Shown here: positions 41,927-51,700 of the stretch, piece by piece | Position numbering within the stretch: position 1 is the stretch's first letter | Layout: each line of letters opens with the position of its first letter | Assembly (NCBI RefSeq): GCF_011043625.1 | Contig: NZ_JAAKGT010000003.1 | Coordinates: forward strand, 1-64,000 | DNA length: 64,000 nucleotides | Reading direction: 5' to 3' | DNA from: Caulobacter sp. 602-2 | GTDB lineage: Bacteria > Pseudomonadota > Alphaproteobacteria > Caulobacterales > Caulobacteraceae | Position numbers and translations under genes: made by a program | The notes under the pieces: generated by a model | What the model saw: only the letters and a program-made list of their open reading frames with translations | Told to the model about the DNA's origin: nothing | Databases searched by the model: none

Positions 41927-41979
41927 GACGCCCGCGAGGCAAAGCCAAAACGTTGATTTTCGTATACGGAAATGACGTC

Positions 41980-42369
41980 ATGGCGCCCCCGCCTCCTCCG
42001 CACCCGATCGACCGGCATGTCGGCGCGATGATCCGCGCCCATCGCCGCGCGGCCGGCGTGTCGCAGGAGGAACTGGGGGCGGCCCTGGGCCTGACCTTTC
42101 AGCAGATCCAGAAGTACGAGACCGGCGAGAACCGGATCAGCGCCTCCAAGCTGGTCGAGGTGTCGCGGGCGCTGTCGCTGCCGGTCGGCGCGCTGTTCGA
42201 GGGCGTCGACGTCGTGGCCGGCGGCGGCGAGAGCCTGATCGCCCGCTTCATGAGCCTGCGCGAGGCCGCCCCGTTCATGGAAGCCGCCGTCGCCCTGCCC
42301 GAGCCGGTGCGCAACGAGCTCTTCCGCCTGGCGACCGTGTACGCGACCGAGGACAAGGCGGCGAGCTGA
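41980..42369 (+). CDS. XRE-family transcriptional regulator B
   Basis: Protein of about 129 residues. The Cro/C1 domain covers residues 10-65: GAMIRAHRRAAGVSQEELGA then ALGLTFQQIQKYETGENRIS and ASKLVEVSRALSLPVGALFE. It is a paralogue of XRE A at 37273: both contain LGLTFQQ, QKYE, NRxSASKL and a VPV/LPV hinge. ATG 41980 is the start. It comes after a likely terminator and is therefore probably a separate transcript from the Phd-PAS gene, despite being on the same strand. Confidence 0.88.
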   Translation: MAPPPPPHPIDRHVGAMIRAHRRAAGVSQEELGAALGLTFQQIQKYETGENRISASKLVEVSRALSLPVGALFEGVDVVAGGGESLIARFMSLREAAPFMEAAVALPEPVRNELFRLATVYATEDKAAS

Positions 42370-42378
42370 GCCCCCAGC

Positions 42379-42867
42379 CTACATGATGGTCACTGAGTGC
42401 GAGGCGGTGAGCGTGCCGCTAACGGTGCAGCCCGGCGATCCGGGCACCGTCGCGCTCGAGAATGTGACCGTGCTGGGCGCGCCGTTCGTCCAGCTGGCCG
42501 CAGTGGCGCCGCCACAGGTCCAGGGCGATGTGAAGCCCATCCAGATCATGACCGAAGAGGTGCTGGTCGGCAGGACGATCCAGGGCGTGCCGTTAGCCGT
42601 CAGCAGAGAGCCGCATGCCCAGTCGCCGGGGTCGACGGCGACGTTGGAGATCACCGCCGTGGCGCCGCTGCTGTCGATGTTGCCCGTCATCTCGACCGAG
42701 CAAGTGACGGTCGTGGCCTGGGGGTGCGAGACCGTCAGGCTTCCGCTCAGGGTGAAATTCGAGACGGGGCTCGGCGTAAACGTCGCGGCCGAGGCTGAAC
42801 TGGCGACGCCCGCGGTCGCGGTCGCAAGAGCCATGGCGGCGGACAGGACGGCGGCGCACTTGTTCAC
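42379..42867 (-). CDS. Secreted protein, possibly PraB-like
   Basis: Protein of about 162 residues with a clear signal peptide (MNKCAAVLSAAMALATATAG, ending SASA) and a mature part rich in Thr, Ser and Val with strand pattern. Three spaced Cys (VTCSVEMTG, WACGSLL, WTCGGATA) and the last PGCTVSGTL could form disulfides. It reminds me of the PraA/PraB type of small secreted proteins, but this is not certain. GTG 42867 is used because a GGGGA site lies seven bases upstream; the earlier frame at 42894 has no such signal. The upstream DNA at 42900-42935 is AT-rich. Confidence 0.7.
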   Translation of the reverse strand: MNKCAAVLSAAMALATATAGVASSASAATFTPSPVSNFTLSGSLTVSHPQATTVTCSVEMTGNIDSSGATAVISNVAVDPGDWACGSLLTANGTPWIVLPTSTSSVMIWMGFTSPWTCGGATAASWTNGAPSTVTFSSATVPGSPGCTVSGTLTASHSVTIM

Positions 42868-43129
42868 GCTCAACTCCCCAAGGGCGGTCATCACCCGTCC
42901 GCTTTACTTACATCAATATAAATTATTGAGCAATACGGGGCTCAACCCAGAAGCGAAACCCCGCGATCACCGGCCGGCGCGGGCGGCGTGCGCGCTCGAA
43001 CAGTGATGAGGAATTCGATCGGAAAAGCGTGATCGCAAGCATCGAACGCCCCTTCAACGGCGGCATCGACGCGCACGCGCGATCGCCAAGGAAGCGATGC
43101 GAATTCAACGAATTGTCGGAGAAAACCGT

Positions 43130-43206
43130 TGGTGGCTGGGGGCGGGATCGAACCGCCGACCTGTGGGTTATGAATCCACCGCTCTAACCATCTGAGCTAC
43201 CCAGCC
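43130..43206 (-). tRNA. tRNA-Met (CAT, probably elongator)
   Basis: 77-nt gene with an encoded CCA end. The acceptor arm begins GGCTGGG and pairs with CCCAGCC; the D-arm has AGCTCAGATGGTTAGAGC, the anticodon loop is TTCATAA and the T-arm has GGTTCGATCC. The CAT anticodon is Met or Ile2; the general shape is that of an elongator Met tRNA. Confidence 0.93.
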
Positions 43207-43248
43207 GCCGAAGCGGAGCGGGCTTATAAGCGCAAACCGGGGCGGGCT

Positions 43249-44298
43249 TCAAGCCCGGTTTGCGATCTCATCCACAACTGCGCTCAAACGCCTGGCCAGG
43301 CTGTCGGGACCATAGTCGGCCAGCACCGCCTCGCGGGCCTTGCGGCCCAGGGCGACCGAGGCGGCCGGATCGGCGATCAGGGCGGCCAGGGCGTCGGCCA
43401 GGGCGACCGGATCGCCCGGCCCGGTCAGGCGGCCGCTGACGCCTTCAAGGATCATTTCGTCCGGACCGGGAATGGCGCTGGCCGCGACGGGCAGGCCCAC
43501 GGCCATGGCCTCCAGCAGCACCAGCGGGAACCCCTCCTGGTAGGACGGGAAGGCGAAGACGTCGCCCGTGGCCAGGAAGGCCGAGGCGTCGCGCCAGCCC
43601 ACGAGGCGCACGCGCTCGCCAAGGCCATGCTCAGCGATCAGCCCTTCGAGCCTGCCGCGCTCGTCGCCCTCGCCGGCGATCTCGACCTCGAACGACAGGC
43701 CCCGGTCACGCAGCAGGGCAGCGGCGGCGACCAGCACGTCGAAACCCTTCTTGGGGTGCAGGCGGCCGGCGGCGACGATGCGCGGCGGCCGGCCGGCGTC
43801 GGCGAACGGCTGAGCCAACACGGCGGGGATCTTCACGGCGTTGGGCACGAAGTGCACGCGGCTCGCCGGGATCCCGCGCTCGATCGCCAGGTCGGCCAGA
43901 TGCCGGCCGACGCAGATGTAGTCGGTGCGCGTGGTCTCGACCTCGAACACCGGCTTATGCACGCAGATCGCCAGGCGCGCCTGCTTCGGCGCGGCCTTCT
44001 CGAACAGGCGGGCCGGGCGCTGGCCGTGGCTGAGGATGATGGTCGGCTGGACGGCCTTCACGATCCTGCGGGCCGCGCCCAGGGTGATCGGATCCCAGTC
44101 GGTATGGGCCGGCATCGACAGCAGCGGCGGGCTGCGGCCGGCCTGGGCCTTGGCCACCGCGCCTCCCGACCGGACCACGCCGGCGCAGATCCCGCCCCGG
44201 CGCGCGGCCCAGGTCTCCAGGATCGGCTGATAGTCGAGAAACACCTGCTCCAGGCCGCCCAGACCCTTGCCAAGCATGGCGTGCAGGATGGCGGTCAA
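43249..44298 (-). CDS. Glycosyltransferase family 4 protein
   Basis: Enzyme of 349 residues with a GT-B fold. The C-terminal Rossmann half shows the GT4 signatures: [54 protein letters not shown] and [20 protein letters not shown] with the Glu-x7-Glu motif. The N-terminal half is divergent and starts [20 protein letters not shown]. It probably adds a sugar to a cell-surface polysaccharide or lipid; donor and acceptor are unknown. It stands alone here, convergent to nothing recognisable, next to the tRNA. Confidence 0.93.
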   Translation of the reverse strand: MTAILHAMLGKGLGGLEQVFLDYQPILETWAARRGGICAGVVRSGGAVAKAQAGRSPPLLSMPAHTDWDPITLGAARRIVKAVQPTIILSHGQRPARLFEKAAPKQARLAICVHKPVFEVETTRTDYICVGRHLADLAIERGIPASRVHFVPNAVKIPAVLAQPFADAGRPPRIVAAGRLHPKKGFDVLVAAAALLRDRGLSFEVEIAGEGDERGRLEGLIAEHGLGERVRLVGWRDASAFLATGDVFAFPSYQEGFPLVLLEAMAVGLPVAASAIPGPDEMILEGVSGRLTGPGDPVALADALAALIADPAASVALGRKAREAVLADYGPDSLARRLSAVVDEIANRA

Positions 44299-44423
44299 GG
44301 CAGGCTCCGGGGTCGGCGGGAAAGGCCGGGAAGCTTCCCCGCGCCGCCCCTCCTGTCAATGCGCCGAAAGAAATGGGGCCCCGCCTCTCGCCCGCCGGAG
44401 GAAAAGACGTCTATGGTCGCCCC

Positions 44424-45668
44424 ATGCGTTCTTCCCTGATCTTCGCCGCCTCCGCCCTGCTCGCCATCGCCGCCTGCGGCCCCGGCGAGGCCCAAGACAG
44501 CAGCGCCCCGGCCGTAGCCGCCGACGGCGGTCCGGTCGAGACCCGCACCGCCAACGCGCCCGACCAGAAGCCCGCCTTCGCCGGCCAGACGCGCGCGCCG
44601 CTGAAGGCCGCCGGCGTCGACTACCAGGTGCAGGTCGTGGCCAAGGGCCTGGACCATCCGTGGGCCATCGCCTTCCTGCCCGACGGTTCGGCCCTGGTGA
44701 CCGAACGCGCCGGCCGCCTGCGCATCCTGGCCAAGGACGGCAAGCTGTCGCCCGCCGTGACCGGCCTGCCGGCGGTGGACGCCAACGGCCAGGGCGGTCT
44801 GCTGGGCCTGGCGATCGATCCGCACTACGCCCACAACGGCCTCGTCTACTGGAGCTACGCCGAGCCCCGCGACGGCGGCAACGGCACGGCCGTGGCGCGC
44901 GGCAAGCTGGTCCCTGGCGCAACGCCCAAGCTGGAGAACGTGCAGGTCATCTGGCGCCAGACGCCGACCCTGGCCTCGTCGCTGCACTTTGGCGGACGGC
45001 TGGTGTTCGCCCGCGACGGCAACCTGTTCGTCACCACCGGCGAGCGCTCGATCATCGAAGGCCGCATGCAGGCCCAGCGCCTCGACGGCACGCTGGGCAA
45101 GGTGGTGCGGATCAAGCCGGACGGCTCGATCCCCGCCGACAATCCCTATGTCGGTCAGGCCGGCGCCAAGCCCGAGATCTGGTCGATCGGCCACCGCAAC
45201 CTGCAGGCCGCCGCCATCAATCCCAAGACCGGCGAACTGTGGACGGTCGAGCACGGCGCCAAGGGCGGCGACGAGCTGAACATTCCCCGCGCCGGCAAGA
45301 ACTACGGCTGGCCGTCGATCACCTATGGCGAGGAATATTCCGGCAAGCCGATCGGCGAGGGCATCACCGCCAAGGAAGGCCTGGAGCAGCCGATCTACTA
45401 CTGGGATCCGGTGATCGCGCCCTCGGGCATGGCCTTTTACCAGGCCGACCTGTTCCCCGCCTGGAAGGGCAGCCTGCTGGTCGGCGCGCTGAAGGAGCAC
45501 CACATCGCCCGCCTGACGCTGGACGGCGACAAGGTGGTCGGCGAAGAGCGCATCGCCGTCGACTTCGGCGAACGCATCCGCGACGTCGTGGTCGGCCCCG
45601 ACGGCGCCGTCTGGGCGGTGACCGACGAGGACGACGGCAAGGTGATCCGGATCGCCCCGAAGGGCTGA
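44424..45668 (+). CDS. PQQ-dependent aldose dehydrogenase-like lipoprotein
   Basis: About 414 residues. A lipoprotein signal ends at [10 protein letters not shown], then a six-bladed beta-propeller of the glucose/sorbosone dehydrogenase family: [59 protein letters not shown] and [20 protein letters not shown]. These match the soluble aldose sugar dehydrogenase (YliI/Asd) group, which uses PQQ to oxidise sugars in the periplasm. ATG 44424 is chosen because it begins the signal peptide; no PQQ synthesis genes are in view. Confidence 0.93.
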   Translation: MRSSLIFAASALLAIAACGPGEAQDSSAPAVAADGGPVETRTANAPDQKPAFAGQTRAPLKAAGVDYQVQVVAKGLDHPWAIAFLPDGSALVTERAGRLRILAKDGKLSPAVTGLPAVDANGQGGLLGLAIDPHYAHNGLVYWSYAEPRDGGNGTAVARGKLVPGATPKLENVQVIWRQTPTLASSLHFGGRLVFARDGNLFVTTGERSIIEGRMQAQRLDGTLGKVVRIKPDGSIPADNPYVGQAGAKPEIWSIGHRNLQAAAINPKTGELWTVEHGAKGGDELNIPRAGKNYGWPSITYGEEYSGKPIGEGITAKEGLEQPIYYWDPVIAPSGMAFYQADLFPAWKGSLLVGALKEHHIARLTLDGDKVVGEERIAVDFGERIRDVVVGPDGAVWAVTDEDDGKVIRIAPKG

Positions 45669-45677
45669 GGCCCAGCT

Positions 45678-46046
45678 CTAGTCCACCTCGCGGCGGGCGC
45701 GCCAGGCCTTGCGCGCCTCCGACGGCTTGCCCTTGACCAAGGCTCCGGCCGCGAGCCCCGCCAGGAACGAGGCGGTCGGATGGGCCAGGATGATGTCGGC
45801 CACGCGCTCCTCGATGGGGGCCTTGCGCTCCTTGGCCTGCTGATTGGACTGGGCCAGCGCCCAGATCGCCACCACCGCTGCGGCGATCGCCGCCACGATG
45901 GCGTGGGCCCAAGCCGCGCCGACCAGCGAGGCCAGGAAGGCGAACACCGCCATGGCCCCCGAGATCGCCGCGATCGCCGCGGCCATGACCAGGCCAGCGC
46001 CCCGCACCAGGCGCGAAGTCAGCCTGTCGATGAAATCGTCCACCAT
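45678..46046 (-). CDS. Small membrane protein, possibly holin-like
   Basis: Protein of 122 residues with two or three hydrophobic helices (GAGLVMAAAIAAISGAMAVF, VGAAWAHAIVAAIAAAVVAI) and an amphipathic C-terminal part with basic ends. It resembles the phage-holin-superfamily III/DUF1469 type in layout, but I cannot name a family with certainty. Start is ATG 46046. It is convergent with the sugar dehydrogenase (9 nt apart) and divergent to none. Confidence 0.65.
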   Translation of the reverse strand: MVDDFIDRLTSRLVRGAGLVMAAAIAAISGAMAVFAFLASLVGAAWAHAIVAAIAAAVVAIWALAQSNQQAKERKAPIEERVADIILAHPTASFLAGLAAGALVKGKPSEARKAWRARREVD

Positions 46047-46099
46047 CGCCCTCTCCGTCGAACAGCCTTCCAGGCTAACGCACGAGGGCGGGTTTGGTG

Positions 46100-47221
46100 T
46101 CAGCCAGCCGACTCAAGCCGGTCGGCGACGGCCTCGCCGATGGCCAGCGAACTGGTCAGGCCCGGGCTCTCGATGCCGAACAGCGCCACCAGCCCCGGAA
46201 GGCCATGAGTGTCGGCGCCGCGAAGCTGGAAGTCTGGCTGGGGCTCGTCGGGACCGTGGATCTTGGGGCGCACGCCGGCGTAGTCGGGGCTGAGCGCGCC
46301 ATCGGGCAGCCCCGGCCAGAACTTGCGGATATAAGCGGCGAAGGCCTTCGCCCTGTCTGGATCCACAGAATAGTCGGGCTCTGGCACGTATTCGAGATCG
46401 GGCCCGAACACCGCCTGGCCGCCCATGTCGTTGCGGTAGTGCGTGCCCAGCGCCCCGTGGATCGGCGGCGGATAGACGAGGCGCTGGAACGGCGCCTTGC
46501 CGGTCAGCCGGAAATAGACCCCCTTGCCGTAATGGGCGGCGGGGATCTGATCCCGCGGAAAGCCCTCGATGCTCGCCGCCACGCCCTGCGCCGACAGGCC
46601 CGGCGCGGTGACCAGCAGGCGGCAGGTCAGGGTCGTCGGCTCGGCGCCGCCGGCCCGTACCGAAAAGCCGCCGCCCTCCAGCGGGCTCGCGCCCTCGAAG
46701 GGGGTGGAGACCACCACCGCCCCGCCGGCGGCCTCGATCTCGCCGTGCAGGGCCAGCATGTAGTCGTGGCTGGCGAAGACGCCGCTTTCCGGCGACAGCA
46801 GGGCGGCGTGGGCATTGAGACCGGGCTCCAGGGCCTGGGCCTGCGCGCCCGTCAGGCGCTCCATGCCCTCGACTTCGTTGGCCAGGGCCTGGTCCCAGAT
46901 GGCGTCGAGCCGGGCGATCTCGTCGTCGCTGGTGGCCACCACCAGCTTGCCGCACTTCTTGTAGGCGACCTTGTGGGCGTCGAGGAATTCATAGAGCCGC
47001 CGCCGCCCCTGCACGCACAGCCGGGCCTTCAGCGAACCGGTCGGATAGTAGAGCCCGCCGTGGATCACCTCGGAATTGCGCGACGACACGCCCTGGCCGA
47101 TGTGGCTCTCGGCCTCCAGCACCGCCACGACCAGGCCTCGCCGCGACAGGGCGTAGCCGCAGGCCAGTCCCACGGCGCCCGCGCCCACCACGACGGCGTC
47201 GAAATCGAAGTCTGGGATCAT
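46100..47221 (-). CDS. FAD-dependent L-2-hydroxyglutarate oxidase-like enzyme
   Basis: Protein of 373 residues with an N-terminal FAD-binding Rossmann motif (DAVVVGAGAVGLACGYALSR) and the DAO-family signature. The segment SSRNSEVIHGGLYYPTGSLK then ARLCVQGRRRLYEFL is very close to L-2-hydroxyglutarate oxidase (LhgO). The substrate is therefore probably a 2-hydroxyacid such as 2-hydroxyglutarate. Its ATG overlaps the stop of the ParE-like toxin gene (ATGA), so it is the third gene of a toxin-antitoxin unit or has been placed behind one. Confidence 0.9.
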   Translation of the reverse strand: MIPDFDFDAVVVGAGAVGLACGYALSRRGLVVAVLEAESHIGQGVSSRNSEVIHGGLYYPTGSLKARLCVQGRRRLYEFLDAHKVAYKKCGKLVVATSDDEIARLDAIWDQALANEVEGMERLTGAQAQALEPGLNAHAALLSPESGVFASHDYMLALHGEIEAAGGAVVVSTPFEGASPLEGGGFSVRAGGAEPTTLTCRLLVTAPGLSAQGVAASIEGFPRDQIPAAHYGKGVYFRLTGKAPFQRLVYPPPIHGALGTHYRNDMGGQAVFGPDLEYVPEPDYSVDPDRAKAFAAYIRKFWPGLPDGALSPDYAGVRPKIHGPDEPQPDFQLRGADTHGLPGLVALFGIESPGLTSSLAIGEAVADRLESAG

Positions 47222-47505
47222 CTGATGGTCTTTGGCGATCGCGCGCCGTGGATGACGCGCTCGATGAACACGACCTCCCCGGAAACGCGGTAGAGAATGA
47301 TGTAGGGCCTGACGGAAAGACCTCGAACGCCCTCGCCATAGTGGGAAACGAGAGGCGCCATTTCAGGCGTCGCCCGCAAGGCCTCCGCGCCTGAGATCAG
47401 ACGGGCGACAAGGCGCCGCGCCGCCATGGGACGATCGGCGGCGATCCAATCGCCTATGCCGACAAGGTCCAGTTCCGCACGCCGCGAGAACCGTAGACGC
47501 TTCAA
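47218..47505 (-). CDS. parE: ParE/RelE-type toxin
   Basis: Toxin of 95 residues from the RelE/ParE fold: LRFSRRAELDLVGIGDWIAA, RPMAARRLVARLISGAEALR and the C-terminal YIILYRVSGEVVFIERVIHG. ParE proteins inhibit gyrase. The start is TTG 47505, which overlaps the antitoxin TGA (TTGA). Its own stop overlaps the start of the LhgO-like gene (ATGA). This tight three-gene chain means transcription of the oxidase depends on the toxin-antitoxin promoter. Confidence 0.9.
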   Translation of the reverse strand: MKRLRFSRRAELDLVGIGDWIAADRPMAARRLVARLISGAEALRATPEMAPLVSHYGEGVRGLSVRPYIILYRVSGEVVFIERVIHGARSPKTIR

Positions 47506-47777
47506 TCCTCGCCCTCGCCATAACGCTGGCGCAGCCTGGCGAACACGGCGTCGGCGTCCTCGTAGTCCTCCTCGGCGATGGACGCAGCGATAGAGCGACG
47601 GATGGCCTCGACATCGTCGGCAGTCTCGAACTCCAGACGATCGGCAAAGGCCTGGGCGGCGACGACCACCGCCTCGCCCACACTTTCGAACCGTCCGTTC
47701 TCGACGGCTGGACGGAAGCGCTCAGCCAGGGCCGGCGGAATGAAGTGCCTGTCTGGATGTCGAACCGGCTTGTTCAT
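47502..47777 (-). CDS. parD: ParD-type antitoxin
   Basis: Antitoxin of 91 residues. It has the ParD pattern of a ribbon-helix-helix front with FIPPALAERFRPAVENGRFE then SVGEAVVVAAQAFADRLEF, and an acidic helical tail that would wrap the toxin. It should also repress its own promoter. Start is ATG 47777; the frame runs further upstream only as shadow. It is the first gene of antitoxin-toxin-LhgO. Confidence 0.88.
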   Translation of the reverse strand: MNKPVRHPDRHFIPPALAERFRPAVENGRFESVGEAVVVAAQAFADRLEFETADDVEAIRRSIAASIAEEDYEDADAVFARLRQRYGEGED

Positions 47778-47899
47778 GGATCTCAGCCTAGCACGAACCC
47801 GCCTGCCGGCCAGCGCCGACGGCCGTTCGATCGCCGCCTGCGTGAAGGCGTTGAGTCTCTCCTGCAACTTGGCCATAACGACCCAGGGGGTATTTGACC

Positions 47900-48709
47900 A
47901 TGATTTCAACCGCACGTTTTCTGGGCCTGGCCGTCAGCCTCGCCCTCGCCGGCTCCGCCATGGCCCAGGCGCCCTCGCCCGGACGCGAGATCGTCGACGG
48001 CGTCGTCTGGAAGAGCAAACCCAACGCCAACGACATGGCCAACTACTATCCCTACCGAGCCATGCGCCAGGGCATCGGCGGCTGGGCCCTGCTGCGCTGC
48101 CGCGTCTCGGCCGACGGTCGCCTGGAAGCCTGTCGCGCGCCGGCGTCCTTCCCCAAGGACGAGCACTTCGACGACATGGCCCTGAAACTGGCCGACAAGT
48201 TCCGCATGGCCCCCGCCACCACAGACGGCCAGCCGGTCGCCGGCGCGATGATCACCATTCCGATCACCCTGGTGACCCCGAGCGGCCACAACAACGTCCA
48301 GATCCCCCAGCCGGGGACGGGCGCCATCCTGACTCTGGAGCCCAACGGCCCGGCGCCGTGCATGCTGGAAGGCCAGCCCGCGGCCAAGTGCGCCCTGCAC
48401 GGCCTGGACTGGAAGGCTTCGCCCACCGTCGGCCTGTACGGCCCGATCGTGGCGGCCATCGGCCCCGAGAACGGCCTGACCCATCTGGAGTGCACGGCCA
48501 AGGGCGGCGCGCTGACCGGCTGCCGCGCCATCGGCGAACACCTGACCCAGGCGGGCGGCGAGGCCATGCTGGCGCTGGCCCCGCGCTTCATCCCGCCCGA
48601 GCGCGCCAGGGACGGCTCCAAGGTCGAAGGCCAGCAGGTGATCGCCGTCTTCGACTGGCCGGCCCTGAACGCCGCCTACGCGCCGGTCTATCGCGACGCG
48701 TCGAAATAG
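47900..48709 (+). CDS. Periplasmic TonB-C-domain protein
   Basis: Protein of 269 residues with a signal peptide (ARFLGLAVSLALAGSAMAQ) and no membrane anchor afterwards. Residues about 60-135 (GGWALLRCRVSADGRLEACR, FDDMALKLADKFRMAP and GAMITIPITL) are a TonB C-terminal domain. A second, weaker copy seems to cover 190-255 (GLTHLECTAKGGALTGCRAI, ALAPRFIPPERARDGSKVEG). It might bind TonB-dependent receptors or peptidoglycan, but it lacks the normal TonB membrane helix and Pro-rich linker. The ATG at 47900 has an AGGGGG site. Confidence 0.8.
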   Translation: MISTARFLGLAVSLALAGSAMAQAPSPGREIVDGVVWKSKPNANDMANYYPYRAMRQGIGGWALLRCRVSADGRLEACRAPASFPKDEHFDDMALKLADKFRMAPATTDGQPVAGAMITIPITLVTPSGHNNVQIPQPGTGAILTLEPNGPAPCMLEGQPAAKCALHGLDWKASPTVGLYGPIVAAIGPENGLTHLECTAKGGALTGCRAIGEHLTQAGGEAMLALAPRFIPPERARDGSKVEGQQVIAVFDWPALNAAYAPVYRDASK

Positions 48710-48725
48710 CTCGCCGGGAGGGGGA

Positions 48726-51700
48726 TCACCCCTCCCACTGCTCCCACAGCTTGGCCGCGGTCGCCTTGGCCTTCTCGACCGCGGCTTCCTTGACGTGGCC
48801 GTAGCCGCGGATCTCGGAGGGAACCTCCGCCAGCTTGACGGCCAGGGTCCTGTTCTCGGTGCGCAGGCCGGCGGCCAGGCGGTCGAGCGTGACCTCGTAG
48901 TCGGCGATCAGGCCGCGCTCCCTCCGGCGCTCCTCGGTCTTGCCGAAGACGTCGAAGGCCCCGCCGCGCAGGCCCTTCATGCGCGCGATCATCGGGAAGG
49001 CCAGATCCAGCATCCAGCCGCCGAAGGCGATCTTCTTCGGCTTGCCGTCCTTGCCCTTGGGCGCGATCAGCGGCGGCGACAGCCAGACCTTGGCCTTGCC
49101 GCCCTTGAAGGTTCCGGCCAGCTCCTGGGCGAAGCGGCCGTCGGTGTAGAGGCGGGCGACCTCGTACTCGTCCTTGTAGGCCATCAGCTTGTAGAGATTG
49201 GTCGCCGCCGCGCGGGTCAGGGGCAACTCGGCCCCCTCGCCCGTCGCCGCGACCTCGGCGTGACGCAGCTTGGCGATGCGTTCGGCGTAGCGGGCGGCGT
49301 AATGGGCGTCCTGGTAGGCGACCAGATCCTCGACCCGACGAGCGATCAGGGCGTCCAGCGGCTCGGTCTGCGGCGTGGGGACCTCGACCGGCTTGTCGCC
49401 GGCCGCGGCTGGGTCGAAGGCGATCTGGCGGCCCAGCTCGAAGGCCTGCAGGTTGGCCTCGGCGTCCACCCCGTTCAGCTTGATGGCCCGGTAGAGCGCG
49501 CGGCTGGAGACCGGGATCACCCCGCGCTGCCAGGCGAAGCCGACCATGATCATGTTGGCGTAGATGGCGTCGCCGAACCGGCTTTCGGCCAGGCGCTGGG
49601 CCGGGCAGGCGTCGAAGGCCTTGGCGGCGGCCTTGACCCGGCGAGCCATGGCTCCGCCATCGAACTTGACGTCGCGGCTGGTGACGAAGTCGGCGGTGGG
49701 CGCGAAATCGCTGTTGCCGAAGGCCATGGTGCGGTCCTTGGCGTACAGCGCCAGGGCCTCGGGGCTGGCGGCGACCAGCAGGTCGCAGGCGATCAGCACG
49801 TCGGCGCTGGCGGCCGGCACGCGCCCACCGACCACCGTCTCCTCGGTCTCGCCGATCTTGACGTGGCTGAACACCGAGCCGCCCTTCTGGGCCAGGCCCG
49901 TCATGTCGACCACGCTGCCGGCGCGGCCGTCGACGTGGGCGGCCATGGCCAGGATCGAGGCCACGGTCGTGACCCCGGTGCCGCCGACGCCGGTGAAGAT
50001 GATCCGGCGCACGCCGTGGAACTCCTCGAACGCCGGCAAGGGCGTGGAGTCCGCCGACAGCGGCGCGGGCTTGGCCTTTTCACCGGCCTTCTCGGCCCCT
50101 TCCAGCGTGACGAAGGACGGGCAGAAGCCCTCCAGGCACGAGTAGTCCTGATTGCAGCTGGACTGGTTGATCTTGCGCTTGCGGCCAAAGGCGGTGTCGA
50201 GCGGCTCGACCGACACGCAGTTGGACTTCACCGAGCAGTCGCCGCAGCCTTCGCAGACCAGCGGATTGATGAAGACCTTCTGGGTCGCCTTGGCCATGGT
50301 CCCGCGCTTGCGACGACGGCGCTTCTCGGTGGCGCAGGTCTGGTCGTAGAGCAGCACCGTGGTCCCGGGGGTGTCGCGCAGCATCTTCTGCACGGTCATC
50401 AGCTCGGAACGCGGGAACACCTCGACCCCGGGCGCCAGGTCGGCGACGCCTTCGTAGCGCTTGAGGTCATCCACCACGACCACGGTGCGGGTCACGCCCT
50501 CGCTGGCCAGTTGGCGGGTGATCTGTGCGGGGGTGAAGCCGCTTTCGGCGCGCTGCCCCCCAGTCATGGCCACCGCGTCGTTGAACAGCAGCTTGTAGGT
50601 GATGTTGGCCCCGGCCGCGACGGCGGCCCGGATGGCGAGGGAGCCGGAGTGGTTGTAGGTGCCGTCGCCCAGGTTCTGGAAGACGTGCTTCTCGGTCGTG
50701 AAGGGCGCGGCGCCCACCCACGTCAGGCCCTCGCCGCCCATGTGGGTGTTGAGGTCGGTCGAGGGGTCGTTGAAGCCGGCCATGTAGTGGCAGCCGATGC
50801 CCGCCAGCGCCCGGCTGCCTTCCGGCAGCTTGGTCGAGGTGTTGTGCGGGCAGCCCGAGCAGAAGAACGGCTTGCGGGCCTGGTCCGAGGCCAGGCTGAC
50901 GGCGGCGACGCCGGCGGCCGAGACGCGGTTCAGATAGGCGCGCGCCCGCTCCATGTGCGGCCCGTCGGGCAGGCGGTCGTAGATGGCCAGGGCGATTTCG
51001 GCCACCGACAGCGAGCCCAGTTCCGACAGCAGCGGATGGCCCTTCTCGTCGGTCTTGCCGATGATGCGCGGGCGGGCCTGGGCCGGCAGGTCATAAAGCG
51101 CCGCCCGAGCCTGGGGCTCGATCAGCGCGCGCTTGTGTTCGATGACCATCAGCGTCTCGAGGCCGGCGGCGAAGGCGCGCAGGCCCAGGGGCTCCAGCGG
51201 CCAGGGCATGCCCACCTTGTAGACCGAGACGCCCAGGTCGGCGGCTTCCTGCAGGCTCATGCCCATGGCCGAGAAGGCCTCCAGCACGTCCTTGTAGGCC
51301 TGCCCCTGGCACACGATGCCCAGCCGGGCCTTGCCGACGCGAACGTGCGAGGCGCCCAGCACCACGCGGTCGATCTGGTTGGCGCGGGCGAAAGCCAGGG
51401 CCGCGGGGATCTTGTGGAGGCGGAGCCGACGCTCCTTCTCCATCGGCTGGTCCTTCAGCCGGATGCCCAGGCCGCCGGGCGGCATGGCGAATTCGGGAAT
51501 GACGGCCTGGTGACGGCCCAGCGACACGTCGATGGTCACGCCGCTGTCCATGGTGTCGGCGAGAGCGATCAGGCCGGTCCAGAGACCCGAGAACCGCGAC
51601 ATGGCGATGCCGAGAAGGCCGTAGTCGAGCACTTCCTGCACGTCGGCGGGCGACAGCACGGGAATCTCGAAGTCCTGGAAGGCGAACTCCGACTGCGACG

